This document shows positions 10,210 to 23,370 of a stretch of 64,000 nucleotides of DNA, piece by piece. Made by a program: the position numbers and the translations under genes. Location: positions 49,935,001 to 49,999,000 of the forward strand of contig JBAIAC010000007.1 in the NCBI GenBank assembly GCA_037349315.1, written 5' to 3'. Position 1 is the first letter of the stretch. Each line of letters starts with the position of its first letter. The stretch is from Chelydra serpentina. Its lineage: Eukaryota > Chordata > Testudines > Chelydridae. Under the pieces are notes generated by a model. It searched no databases and was not told the origin of the DNA. It saw only the letters and a list, made by a program, of their open reading frames with translations.

Positions 10210-13200
10210 CAACATGGTAGCACTATAAATCAGCAGTCACAAGTCAGAATAAGAGAGTATAATCTTTAAAGTTAACTGCTAGCTTTTTAAATTAATCTAT
10301 CAACCAAGTAAAGTGACATAATTTATTCTGGACATCAAACAGTATACTTTTTGTAGTTGTACCTCTATAACTAAACATTACTAAACTAAACATTGTTTCT
10401 CAATGAGTTTGTTTTAGTTATGGGGAGGGTGCATGCATTCTCCTGTGGAAATGTTTCATTATAGATTATTTTTATGTGTTTCTGCATCTCTAAATGTATT
10501 AAAACACAGAATTATATTTAAGTAATGTTGATAGTCTGGTGTAAATGCACATATGAAAGAGATTTGAAAAATAAATGCTGCAAGTTCTTTCTGTTCTGCT
10601 TAAATGTTGCGTCACTGGTGGAATGTTAGACCACTGTAATACCAAGATACAAGAATGAGCTAAAGAGGATTTTCATACGGGAGGAACTTCCAGATGTCAA
10701 ATGTACTTCAGAAATGTATTCTCTTGCCCTATTTACTACTGAAAAAGCTATTTGAGTTTATAAACTGTGGTTTGCTCTTTCACAGTCTATCTTTTTCTCC
10801 TTTTGTGATATGGAAGTGAACTGATAATAGTGAATTTGTGGCATCGTAATCATTTCTTAGGCAATACATGTGATGGTGTGAGTAAAAACTGGCCTGAAAC
10901 TGATGCCCTGGTCACACTTACTTGTGTTCTTCCCCCTTTCGTCAAGCACATAGAATTGTGGCTAATAACATACATTCTTCTTAATTTATTGGGAGAAAGG
11001 ACAAATATTTCATTAATTAATACTGTGAAATTAAATAGAAACTCTAAAATGTGCATGTGTTGCAGCAAAGTCTGTATGATGGGCTGCCATATTGGGGGCC
11101 ACAAAACTCTTACCTAAGCCTCACTGTCAACGCCAGTTCAGCCCTGGTAATAGTCAAACAGGTGAATGGGCTCCTCTTGGCTTGTACTGAGCATTATCTG
11201 CTGTGGTCTACTTTGGGCCACTGAGGTTGGCTATAGACTGCTTTTCTTTGCTGATGTAAACTATAGGCCCTGCTGCCCAGCCAGATCATCACCAGGCTGC
11301 CGATGTCTGCTGTGATGGGATGCTTGAATCAGTTTCCCAGTCTAGATTTAAACCTCTCTCATTGGACTGGGAGCCCAGAGCAAAGGAAGACTGAATCTCC
11401 ACTCTCAATTTAATTGCTTTGGGCTCAAGTGCCCCATCTGAGCCAACCAAGAAACTCAAAATGATACCGCTCTGTTGCAGTTTGCGTAACCACATGGCAA
11501 AAACTTTATATGTATCAAATTAACCTGCACGCAGCTAGATGATCATTCAATTTTCCCCTTTTCTGTTGTGGGGGAACCTGAAGACTCCTGTTTACTGAAA
11601 GCTTCATAGTGCTGGGGCCTACACATATAATTTTAATTTCACTGCCAAATCAGGCAGAAGGAAAAGTTGACCTATGAGGGAGAAAACAATATGTTTTTCA
11701 GATTAACCCAAGGAATGCACCATATGTATATGGTAATTAAAAAATAATTTGGGGCAATATCCTTTTTGTACAAATGCTGAATTATTCCAAATTTACTTCA
11801 AAATGAAAACCTCCTTTGACTCAGTTTTCCACGAGTTTATAGACTTAATACAGTTTAAATGTACTCATAGTGCCTTCTTTTTCTTAGGATAATCCTGAAA
11901 AATAAAGGAGGTTGATGAGGGAGGGTGGAGTTTTTATGTGACTTAATAAGATAGCCTGTAATGGCTCCTTTGGGAGGTAGAGCGAATGGGTGTTTGATGC
12001 AATAGCGAATAATTGTTCCTTTGAATGTTTTCACAGTTTATTTGGAAATTTGAATGTACACATTTTAAAAAATGTGTATTTTTGTACTAAAGATGGTAAT
12101 AGTTAAGAATAAAAAATTAGAAATGTAATTTTCTCTTTTGAATTATAAATTGGCTTTTATACTGTGGTCTGTTCACTATTCTGCAACAACTGACCATTTG
12201 AAAACAGATTTAGATTTTATTCGCTTGTAAAGTGGATGCATCAAAGTACTATGTAAATATTGATTGTTACAATGATTCTTATTTCTCCCAATAAAATGAA
12301 TGTGTAACTCTAGCTACGATTAGCTATAATGTAATTGTGTACTGACGTTTCCAATCTATAGTCAAGAGGCTATATTCTCTTTTCAAATAGGATAAATGTT
12401 TCCAAGCACTGTGTGAGTAACAGAGCCACTGTAGTCTGTTGCATAAGGACCCATCCCAGTGCTCGCTAACTCACTAATTAACGTATGGAGTGGAAATCCA
12501 TTAACTCAATGGGAGTCTTCCTCATTTTTTCAGTGTGTGTATTGGACCAGACCTTAAACACATTTTTAGATCATTTTATTAAGTTTTCTATCTATGAAGT
12601 CACTGCAATGTTTCAGCAGATTTGCATATATTAAAATTTTCCACATTAAAGTGCCATAGCAATGGTTCAAAATTAATAATTGGGTTGTTTGGAAATTTAA
12701 AACAGCTGCCCCAAAATGCCACATTAACAACATTGTGCATTAACAAAATAAACTTTAATTTTTCATTTGCAAGCAATGCAAAGAGAAAAAAATGAACACC
12801 CACACCCAAAATAGATCAGAAGCATCAGAGATATAGAAGAAATAGCCAAACATATTATTTCATTTATAAAGATTTATTTTTGAGTATAGACCTTGTGTAG
12901 GATTTTCATTCCAGAGCAAATAGGTACAGTTGATATATACCCCAAATAATTAAAGTTTTTATATGTTTCAAAGAAAATGTTAACGTGTTTTAAAAAGTTA
13001 TTCAGTTTCTGCAGATGCTTGTGAAACTTTCCCCTTTGCAGAGGGTCAGCACAAGGCCTGTGTTCCACCACTTTGGTGCAATTTAACAGGTACTTAACTT
13101 AGTGCTGGCCCTTAGCATGATGGTGAGTTTCACTTTGTGAGATGACCTCCCATTGACTTCAGTTAAATTTTGATGTAATCTCCAGAGTGCTTTTAGCATC

Positions 13201-16200
13201 AAGTCCTTTTCAACAAAATTTTATTTTTGGGGGGGAAAGGGTATTTTGGGGTCACAAAGACACAAACAAAAATTTAAAACTGGTGAATTTTTGCATTCCT
13301 GTAATTTGAACACAGTCAAGCTTTTAAATCCTCAAATTCACTTTCTTACCAATTGTTTCTCTTTGCAGGTGCTAAAGGTATTCCTGTTCTTTTATTAAAA
13401 AAACAACCAATACACAGTTTTTAAATACAATCCATAATCCCAATGTCTTAGTCAACAGTCGGGTCATATTAATAGTAATAATTTTTAAAAAGTCAGTATC
13501 CACTCTACAAGCCTATTCATGCAGTCCTTTATATGTGGAACTTACCGTAACTTTACTGGGACATGTATATTCATAGGGCTTGCAGAATCAGTAATATATG
13601 TAAGCACATTATTTTTCATACTGTTCTATTAGCACAAAATACTTCAGTTCATATGTGTATAGGATGTGTGTGTGTAAAGATATAAATTATGTATATACAC
13701 ACATACATATAGAATATATATGATGATGTGATGTGAAGTGCTGTGGCTCATCAGAATAAGTTTGGGATGACTGGATTCATTACTCATGAAGATGTGAATG
13801 TTGTTCAAATCAACCAAAAGGAGTGCCAATAAAGAATTTGCACCATAATAAGCTAACATGTATTGCACCTGCATCACATACTTGACAGAAATACTATTTT
13901 AGAAGGGTTTTAGAGATTTTAACTTTTTCCATTGGGATTATTTTGGATACCTCTCCACCTGTAAAAATAAGTTGCTTTAATGCCACAAACTCAGCTGTGC
14001 AGTGCTCAGAGGAAGAAAAAAAGTAACTTAATTATTTTCAGTTAGTTTAATCATTTACAGTAGTGTAGACTCAGAGCAGAGTTTTTCACCCCAGAATCAG
14101 GTAGGGAGCTGAACCTGGGTCTCCCAAGCCAGGATCCTAACTACCAAACAACAGACAGTGTGTGTCTCATTCTCTCACTCAGTTTTAAAAATCTCCTTTT
14201 CTTTCCAATCAAAAACAAAAACAACTTTGGAAATGTTAAATCAGTGATTCATTCATTATGTTTTGTATGAAGAATATAGTGTATTCTTCCCTAAATGAGA
14301 ATACACAATCTATGGGGCAGATTCTTAGCTGGAACAAATTGTTATAGTTCCATTGTAATTAGTGGAGCTATGATAGATCCCTTAGCTGGTGTAAACTATC
14401 CTTGAGCGTCAAGAATGATTTTCAAGTAAATATGTTAAACCAGTTTCACTTACAATTAATTAGAAATCATCCCTTTACGGAAGTTTACTTTTTGAGCCTT
14501 ATGATTTTGTGGGCTCTGCTAGAAAATTAATTACTGAGTTTTGAGATTGGAAAATTGAGTCACTTGTAGAATTTCTTTCAGCATTTGCAGGGTAGTTCAA
14601 CTTTTAAAAATGATTATTGTGCTAAGTTTTTATTTGTTGATATTCATCATAACTGTTTCTTTTTCTGTCACATTGTTTACTGCCAATATTTATAACATCA
14701 AATGGATACTCCAAAAGCTAAGTATTGCTTTAAAAAATTGTTTCTAGCCTTTATGGTTATAGAGAAAATCTGTAAAATATGATCCAAGTGTTGTATTCAC
14801 TGGCTAGCAATGCAAAATTATCTATTCCTTTGTTAGCTGTGGCTCTTGCCAAAGGGTTTTCATGAAAGTGACCAGCTGACTCAGGAATATAGCCCCTATG
14901 TCTACTGGGCACATTTAAGGATATGCTGTTCTTTGTGCAAGAAACTCTTGGTTGGAGATCCTTTCTCAAGCTAAAAACCCTGGGTAATTCATACATATTT
15001 TATATTGGTTAAGGTTCCTGCACACATCACATACTGGACAGCAACCTCAAAGGCAAGGAAATGAGAAGTTAAGCCATCTAACAGTACATATCCTTTACTC
15101 TTCCAGCCATGGACTGACACCTTACCACTAGCCTACATTGGTTATCACCAATGACCAACACAAACAATGCCGCATCATCTTATCTCTGTTGCAGTAAGGA
15201 TGTAAGCCTTCCATGAACCCCTCTCCCAGTATGATATTCTGGAATTCTGCAGAAGGGGTGGAAGGATAGGGGCAGACTCATCTGTTTGTGGTGATGAGTT
15301 TGGAGGAGTTTCAAGAAGGCTGACATCTCTCCTTAGGCAGATGTAAGGTTGTAGTACATTCTCTATGGTTTATGGTGGTTGAACTAGCTGTGAGGTGTTT
15401 TTCTCAGGATGGAGGAGTAGAAGGTGTGCACTGTTAGATGGTTTAACTTTTCCTTGCTTTTGAGGGTTGGGATCAGGACTATTGTGTGTAGTCTAACTAT
15501 AACTCTTATACAATGTAGTATGTATGTGTGTGCATGTGTGTGGGCAGGTATGTTTGCAACAACAAAAATAATGTAACTACAGTTTTTGATTAGTACTCAA
15601 AAGTTTATATTTAAAACTAGTGTCAGAACAAGCAAAACCTGGGCCTATTGATTATCAGGCCTGTTTTGCTATAGCATTCATGAACACAATCAAATTAATT
15701 ACTGTCTTTGTGCGAAAGTATGTGTGACACAATAAGAAAGAGCATGAAAGAATCAGTTTTTGTTCAAGCTGATAAAACAAAAGTAGTAAAATATGTTTAC
15801 TAATCTGTTCCATTGTCTGTCTGTCTCTCTTTTTTTTAATGGTAAAAGCAAGGGTAGCTAATTTTTTTCCTGGCCATTTTCCTTGGCTGAATTCATCCTT
15901 ATAAATGTTATGATGTAACACTACTGCAATACCATTGCAGTGATTTACAGCTTCTTGCAGCTCATTTTATACTATAGCATGCAGCTTACTAGCCAGTTTG
16001 CTGATGGTATCAGTACTGTGTCAGAAGAGAATTAATGTTGAACATTATATCACTGTTTATTTGGGTCGATTTAAAAATGCCTGACAATGGTAGATCCAAC
16101 CTTTAGGTCAGCACTAAGTTTATATTGTTTGAGTTTATTGAACTATTTAAAAAATGCAAACAAAACATTTGAACACATCCGCAAAAAAGCATATGCACAA

Positions 16201-16239
16201 CTAAATTTTCATTTATTATTTTGTTTTTCACTTTGCTAG
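10210..16239. other. RYR3 intron, mostly unique AT-rich sequence
   Basis: Short CA/GT-rich patches occur near 13650-13720 and 15520-15545. A repeat-like piece at about 14308-14415 begins CAGATTCTTAGCTGG and echoes itself at AGATCCCTTAGCTGG. A tRNA-SINE-like fragment is listed separately. The open frame at 10830-11117 is overlapped by another on the opposite strand and shows no domain. No exon of a second gene is seen. Confidence 0.5.
14070..14135 (-). repeat. tRNA-derived SINE fragment (MIR-like head)
   Basis: On the - strand the stretch reads as a B-box-like GGGAGACCCAGGTTCAGCTC, the usual remnant of the RNA polymerase III promoter of tRNA-derived SINEs. Only this part can be recognised, and the family is uncertain. 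Confidence 0.4.
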
Positions 16240-16260
16240 CCTAGTGACCTCTCCGAATGG
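16240..16260 (+). CDS. RYR3: Candidate RYR3 micro-exon (7 codons)
   Basis: A 21-nt segment lies between a strong acceptor (TTTGTTTTTCACTTTGCTAG) and a good donor (TGG|GTATGT) in the first large intron. It is phase 0-0, so inclusion keeps the frame between GENASEG and AAQGGGH. It encodes PSDLSEW. At exactly this junction RYR2 has extra residues (from memory QVDVEKW followed by KFMMK) that RYR1 and canonical RYR3 lack. The two heptapeptides share D at position 3 and W at position 7. It would lengthen a loop in NTD-A. Whether it is ever spliced in is not known; with such a short stretch chance cannot be excluded. Confidence 0.4.
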
Positions 16261-19200
16261 GTATGTTCTTCTTTCTTCATTTAATATACATATAGTTTGC
16301 ATGGAACTGACTTCAGTTGTACTTTTAATAAATTTGACCTTTCACTTGTAAGTGATCAGAACAGTTTCATTATTTGTTGTGGTTGTAGATGGGCCCACAC
16401 ACCTCCAAGCTAATGATCGATCAATCAATCAATCAGTTAAAATATTGGTCTCAGCCAAGCTGAATTCCTTGTCCTTTAAAATAATAATTTTAAAATTTTA
16501 AATAGAGGACCTCTGCAATTTTAGAAATTTCTGAAGATCCTTGATCTGAGGGTACCGTAAATTAATCATCAAACTTTCAAACTAAGGGAAGCATGCTTAA
16601 CCCAAGTTACTTAGAAACCCTAATACAGCTTCAAATGCTATTATGCAGTTACAGTTTTGCAGTTACATATAACTGTGGAGTGCATAATTAGAATGAAAAA
16701 AGCTAGTGAAAAAATGACCTACTTTCTGTGGGCTCAATTCTGCACCTTATTTAAAATAAATAGTATATTACATTACCTATAATGTAGCCCCGTGAAATCA
16801 ATTGGATAACTTTCAGAGCAAGAAGTCCCTCTAATGAGCAAGAGTGGCAGAGTCAGACCCTACATGCCAAATCTATGGCATTGCATCTTTGGCAATACGG
16901 TAGTGAAGAATGCTAATTCATCACACTGTTTAAGAAAAATCCCAAAACTTTAAGGTCAAACTAGCTTTTTTACATTTTGCAATCTCATTTTCAAGTGAAA
17001 GAACATATAACATTTAATCTACTTATTAATATTACTTGTTCTCTACCACCTACTTTTCCAAAAATAGAACTCCTGTTTCTATGGAATTCTTTTAAGGATG
17101 AATTATTTAGTCTTTTTTTTCAAATTCTAAATATGCTTGCTATGAATCTGGGTATTGTTTTGCAACAAGAATAACCACTGTTTCCCCCCCAAATGTTCTA
17201 TACACACTAGAATTTTTCTTGTCTTTTAGTGGATATACAGAAGTAGTAGTTGAGCATTTGTAATGATAGCCTTTACCTTCAAGAAAAGTAACTTATTAAC
17301 TGTAAGGTGACTGATTAAAATATATTTTGAAATACTGCATTAACATACATAACTGTATTCAAGAGCCTGCAGTAGCCTATGATTATAAATGTCTGAATAG
17401 AAGAAGCATTTTGTTTTCAAGCATTTTGAGGTTGTAATTAGCCACCAAAATCCATATTCACCAAAAATCTTGAAATTCAGAAATCTATTTAATGTAGATT
17501 TTTGCCTCCATTTAGCATGTCTATTTGAGTTTTTTATTTTTTCATGATTTTAGTATTCATGAAAAGACGCGTTTAGCCAGTCTTTGAAGAGTTTAGCCAG
17601 TCTTTGAAAATTTAACCTGTTTGCTCTATTTCATTATGAATTGAAGACCTGGATCATTTGTGCAATGCTTGTGAGTGATGGTCACTTGAGGTGAATGTGA
17701 CCAAACGTACTGCATCTGTTACAGTAAGAAGGATTCAAACCGGTTTCACAGGGTGGATTAGAAAGCTGAATTTATTCCATCTGCAATTTTTATCCAGATG
17801 AAGTGATGGAGTCAAGTAACACTAACATGTTTTAAGTTTCCTGCTTCCAGCGATGATTCTCTTAAATGTAACAAATCTATATTTTTATTTTTTCATGAGC
17901 TGTGCTTCTTCTCTGCTATATAAATAGTAAAGTATATAGGATTGTGATGGCAGAGCTGGCTTAAAAACAAACCAGACTTGGTGTGCTCCTGGCTATGCAT
18001 CATCCTTTTGAAATATGATAGGATGTGCCTAAGCATTTCATCTGATAGATAAAATCTGTAGGTTTAGTATTTTATTTTCAAACAAAACTTGATGCATAGT
18101 TGATGTTGTAAGGATGACTTCAACAGTTTTGTGTAGAATAGTAAAGATAGTAGATCTCATGTAGAAATATGATTTGTGATTTAAGTTGGAATGTATTCTG
18201 CATTATTAGTGGTGATTTATTAAAATATGACAGATGCTATGATTGTGGGCCTAATTCACCAATTCACGATGGTGAATAGTCCCATTGAAGACACTGGGAC
18301 TGCTCATGTGAGCAAAGGTATTCAGGTCTGCCCTAGTGTTTGGAGTGTTGAAGACAGGTCCAGGTGAAATGTGTTTCTGTAATTATCAGCATTGGCCTCA
18401 GAATTTTCAGTGTGCTATTTCTGAAGCAAGAAAACATGACTGAAATGAACTTCCCCAAAAGTACTGAAGTTCCCCTAAAAGCCATTATTTTAAAAAATGG
18501 ATTCAATACTGTATCACAGATGTAAGCTAGTTCTTTTGTGTAGTAGAGTGATGTCCAATCTATGACCCTCAGGGGCCCTCTTAAGGAAAATGTGTTTGAT
18601 TATGAATGTGTTCCTTGAGTCATATACCATGTCACTTTCAAATGAAAGTGTATGAACAAAGTTGGTCACTACCACTATCTCAACTGCCTGTCATGGCCTG
18701 CAGCTTCAGGAGCAGCTCTGTTGTGATCCTGGAGCACTCTGAGCACCTGCTCTCTCCATATGTTGCTTCTCATGGAAAGGAGAAGAGTAGATCTGGTTGC
18801 TCCATTGCCTGATCATCTGCCATTTTGTGGGAGCCCCAGGGAAAGCAGGATAGGAGCTCAACTGCCTTTGCTTGACCCTAGGGGAGTGTCTATCAAAAGA
18901 CGGCACTCCTCCCCCACACAGCCACCCAGGAGGCAGTGGGAAAAGAGGAGAAGATGAAAACCAATAGCTAATTTGGGTTCCCTGATTTTGCCCCAGCTCA
19001 AGTTAGAGCATTTTAGGGGTTGTTCTGACTTGCACCAGCTAGCAACAGTTCCCCAGGGAGCTATACACCTACTAAGAAAAACTGGAACACTCTAAGCTTG
19101 CAGAGCAGGAGATGCATAGGGATTCCTGTGTCCCAGTTTGGGGTACTTCCAGCAGGGGATTGGTAGATTATTTTTTCATTCTTTGCACCATTTGAGTGGC

Positions 19201-21226
19201 ATAAAGTGAACAAAATAGGAGAGAGAATGTACCCCTAAATATTGATTGTTGTCTCCTAACCTCCTTAAAATAATGTTTGTCATTGGACTGAGAAATTTGA
19301 ATACCGACTGAACTATTACTTTGAACTGTTGTGTGTTTTCCCTGATTTCCAGTTATTTCGAGTAACATTTGAAGGATTATATATTCCAACCATTCAAATG
19401 TGGTAATCATTGGTCAAATATTTAATCCCTCCCTAGCTTTACTTTATTTAACTTCTCTTAGATACTTAGCAGTTGGGAAAACTTTTCAAACATGGCCTCT
19501 GAATTTACATGGAAACATTTTCAGGCTTGGAGTTTTGGGCTTAGAAGCTTATTTTTATGAATATGAACAGCACTTGTTTGTACAAATCTGAGTCTGGAGG
19601 ACTCACAATATTTCTTGCTTCAAACTGTATGCCCAGAAAGTTGGCCATGCAAATTTAGCAGCTCAATTTTGGCCACTTTTAAAATTTAGTACTTTCAGTA
19701 AAGTGTGTGTGTGTGTATGTGTGTAGATATAGATATATGGGTAATAATTTTAAAATTGATTTTATACATTATATTTTTAAAATAAATCCTGTCCAATTGT
19801 GTCTTTCTTTGGATTTAGTGTTAGAAATTCAAATGATGGTGTCTCAACCATGTTTGAATAAAATAATCTTTTCCCTAAAATACCAGTGTGGGCCCTCTGC
19901 ATAATACTTTAATTACTATCAAGCTGGTTAACTAGTTGTGGAGGTATATTGATACAGATTGCCTTCAGGTAAACATTGTAAGAACGTTAAAGTCACAAGG
20001 ATGGATGCGTCTGGGTTAGTAAGCTCTTTAGGGTAAGCATCTTCTCTTATTCTCTGTCTCATGAAACATCATGTACCTTTAAAGCATTATGTATATGCTT
20101 CATAATACTAACTCATTTAGATTATATATAGTATATGGCTATTGCCTTATTTTTAAAAATCAGCTTTGACTATTTTTGTGACCATTATTCACATGCACTC
20201 TTTGAAAAATCTGCAGTTTTGCCCACAGGTCAATGGAGAGATCCAATGAAGGTTTCTGTGCTGCACTAATACATTACATTGTGTTAATTTTAGAGTCTTA
20301 GTCCATTGGGAAATAATTTATTAATTTCTTTATTTTGTTGTTGTCCCTCCAAGGAGGCAAATGTCAGCACAAGTGGGATATAAACATTTTTCAATAACGC
20401 TCATAAATTTGTTTATTCCACAATTTACTTTTTGTATAGATTGCTGTTGACAATTTTAAATTTACAATTTTAATTTATTGTTTGAGTTGTTTTCATTCAT
20501 TATGGCTTGCAGCTCTGTGTAAATAATAAAGTTTATTGCTGCCTTCTGGGTTATCCCGATGGTACCAGAATGATTAATTTTCTGCAGTCAAAATGGAAGA
20601 AAAATAGATTCTGATGCTGTTTTTGAGATTGATGCTGCTGAGGTCACTGTTCTGCAATAAGAAGCTTGTTTTTATTTTTAATAAGTTTTTAGATTTTTAA
20701 AAACATCAACAAAGCCAACTATAAGTTTAAGGCCTTTAGCTTTGGAGATGCTGAAAACCTACAATTTCCACTGAAGACAATGGAAATTAGGGTGCTCACC
20801 TCCACAGAAGATTAGGCCATTAGTTGATTGAAAACCACAGACATCTGAAAAGTTAAGTATTGGGAAGGGAAACAAAAGGAGAGCTAGGGATGTTTTAGTC
20901 TAAAACAAAGCAGTTCATCATATGCTTGTTTACTTCAATACATGGACCACTAACCATACAGACTTGGAGGACAGTTGTGCCAGAATATTAATTAGAAATC
21001 CGATATTTAATAAAGGGACTGTGATTTATGGATTGGAAAAAATGGCTACAAAATATCCTCTAGTATAGTTGGCTTTGCTAATAAAAACGGCAGTGCAGTT
21101 ACTCTGAAAGTCTACAAGTAAATTAATAGATTAAAATGTAGTTCATATGGTCAGTCACTGGTTAGACAAAGGAAATATTTGCACCTTTTTCTTGACCTAC
21201 AGACTTTAGTAACAAAGGCTGAACAG
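16261..21226. other. RYR3 intron, few recognised features
   Basis: Mostly AT-rich unique sequence. About 16726-16862 has inverted ends (GGGCTCAATTCTGC / GGCAGAGTCAGACCC) typical of a short palindromic repeat. About 20010-20110 resembles an L2-type LINE 3' end (GTAAGCTCTTTAGGG) on the + strand. A (GT)n-rich run lies at 19700-19730. A GC-richer piece at 18540-18960 contains open frames on both strands without a domain. Confidence 0.45.
17571..17610. repeat. Two-copy 20-bp tandem repeat
   Basis: The unit GTTTAGCCAGTCTTTGAA occurs twice head to tail with a period of 20 bp. It is a simple local duplication. Confidence 0.85.
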
Positions 21227-21568
21227 CAGGGCCGGCGCTAACTTTTTTGCCGCCCCAAGCAAAAAAAAGCAAAGCAAAACAAAAAACCTGAGGGCCACGC
21301 CCCCCCACAGCAACAACAAAAAACAAACGAACAACCAAGCGGCGCCCTGCCAAAACAAAAAAAAACCCATCACCCCCAGCGCCGCCCTGCCGAAACAAAA
21401 AAAACCTCACCAGCTCCAGCGCCGCCCCGCCAAAACAACCCCCCCTCAGAGCGTCACCCCACCCAAACAAACAAAAAAAAACCCAAGCGCCATCCCAAGA
21501 TTGGCCGCTCCTTAGAAGGTGCCGCCCCAAGCATGTGCTTGGTCGGCTGGTCCCTGGAGCCAATCCTG
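21227..21568. mobile_element. Non-autonomous hAT element (342 bp)
   Basis: Ends are CAGGGCCGGCGC and GGAGCCAATCCTG (imperfect inverted repeats), flanked by an exact 8-bp duplication CTGAACAG (21219-21226 and 21569-21576). The interior is C/A-rich, with repeated GCCGCCC...CAAAACAAAAAA units. The 133-codon - frame across it is low-complexity translation and not a gene. Confidence 0.85.
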
Positions 21569-21576
21569 CTGAACAG

Positions 21577-22902
21577 ACATAAGATGTTCAAATTGATCCT
21601 TCGGGTACACCAAGCCAGTATTTTTATTGTATAGTCTGGGTGTTTTTAAATACCTTTCACAGGTATCTGAACAATTTCAAGATAAAAATAAAAGTGTAAT
21701 TGTAACCAAAGCTTTGTTATTAATAGCTGGAGAAAGAAACTGTTGCACTTGACCTTGAAGTATTGAGAAGCACTTGAATGTATGTTAGTATTCTACCACC
21801 TTAAGTCAGATCTGAAAATGACCTGAAGACAGCACACAGCCTAAATGATGCAACCAGCCAACTGACACAGATTATAGCCCATGCTGTGACACATTTGTTA
21901 CAGTGGCATATGAATCACAGCATCTCAAAAGTACATGAACAGCTTGAAAAAGGAAAGGAAAGAATACCAAGATGTCTGTATACAATAGTTCATCTCATCA
22001 TCTCTTTCTGTTGTAAATTTATTCTTCCTATCATCCTCATACACTTTTGTTTGTCATTTGTGCTGTCGTGTGTTTTATTTAGACCACACACTACTTAGAC
22101 AAGGACCCGTGCACGTACGTGGTGGTGCAAAAAATCATAATAAAAGCTGAATTTGTCTTCATTTTAATGGTAATTAATATACTATAATGTCTACCAAAGT
22201 TTGAATTCTGACTCGTGAAACCTGCTGCTTCCTGAGCCAGGACTGGTGGATTCTTTCTCCTTGTTTTGGAGCCACTTTTCTTATTATTTGTTAATCCAAC
22301 ATCAGAACAGCTGTGCCTAGTGGCATATATAAAGCACTGTAGCCATTCCTGCCATGCCAGGCTCTGCTCAGGTAATCCAGAGCTCCTCTACCTCTCTTCC
22401 CATCTTACAGTGCCTGCCAGCCTTTGCCCAGCTAGAATGCTGACCTAACTGGTGCTGGCTGTATACTCCCAATACTCTGTTCTCCAGTTTACAATTAAAC
22501 AAGTACAATAATTCTGATCCTAGCAATGATAATGTCTTATGGGAAGTGGAGGTGTTGGGAGTATGTTACCAGAGGAACTGAAGGAAGTCAGTACTGCACA
22601 GCTGGTCCCAGCTCAGATTAAAAAAAAACACGGCTGCCTCTCTGCTTCCAACCAGACTGCACATGCTCTACAGCACAGCCACACTCTCAGAAGCAATATG
22701 TCAGGCTTGCCTTAAGCTGCTTGGGGCAGAAAGACCTGCAGGACCTGGATTTCTAGATTTCCTTACTTAGGCTCGCCAAACTGATTTTCTTTTTTCTGAC
22801 TAAGACTTCCAGGGGTGTCTCAAGGTTCAGGTCACTTAGCAAAGTAGAAATTGCCCTAGTGTGAGACTCCTCTCAAACTGCTTCAGTAGTCAACTTATGT
22901 TG
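21577..22902. other. RYR3 intron, no recognised feature
   Basis: Unique-looking sequence between two hAT insertions. Short open frames only. Confidence 0.55.
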
Positions 22903-22910
22903 CCCTAAAT

Positions 22911-23276
22911 CAGTGGTTCTCAACGAAGGGTCCGGGGGCCCCTAGAGGGCCGTGATCCGGTTTCAGGGAGTCCGCCAAGCAGCACCAGGGTTAGACTCAC
23001 TAGGGCCCAGAGCAGAAAGCCTAAGCCCTGCCATGCAGGGCTGACGCCCGGGGCCCAGAGCCCTGCCACTCGAGTCTGAAGTAGAAGCCTGAGCAACTTA
23101 GCTTTGCAGAGTACCCGGTGGCATGGGGCCCTGGGCAATTGCCCTGCCTGCTACTCCTTAATGCTGGCTCTGGTTTTTATATGCAGAAAACTAGTTGTTG
23201 TGGTACAGGTGGGCTGTGGCGTTTTTATAGCATGTTCAGGTGGGAAGCTCAGAAAGAAAAAGGTTGAGAACCCCTG
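22911..23276. mobile_element. Non-autonomous hAT element, TTCTCAAC family (366 bp)
   Basis: Terminal inverted repeats are CAGTGGTTCTCAAC and GTTGAGAACCCCTG. They are flanked by an exact 8-bp duplication CCCTAAAT (22903-22910 and 23277-23284), which has TA at its centre. There is no transposase frame. The same end sequence recurs at 38291, 41659 and 47455. Confidence 0.93.
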
Positions 23277-23370
23277 CCCTAAATAACTAGTTCTCCTTCC
23301 CTATCCCATTCTCTGGAGATTTCTCCAATTTTTACCCACAATGTGTTGAGTCCCCCCTTCACCTCATCTC

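Noticed and set aside
10830..11117. A 95-codon + frame and an 84-codon - frame over the same bases
   Set aside because: Mutually overlapping, no splice-site or domain support, and unlike any ryanodine receptor segment.
13369..13377. A 9-nt in-frame segment (GTGCTAAAG) between a strong CAG acceptor and a GTATTC donor in the first large RYR3 intron
   Set aside because: It encodes only VLK, has no counterpart in other ryanodine receptors that I know of, and such short AG...GT pairs arise often by chance in 18 kb of intron.
21162..21563. A 133-codon - strand open frame
   Set aside because: Low-complexity Gly/Phe/Val-rich translation of the A/C-rich interior of a hAT element with clear ends and duplication.
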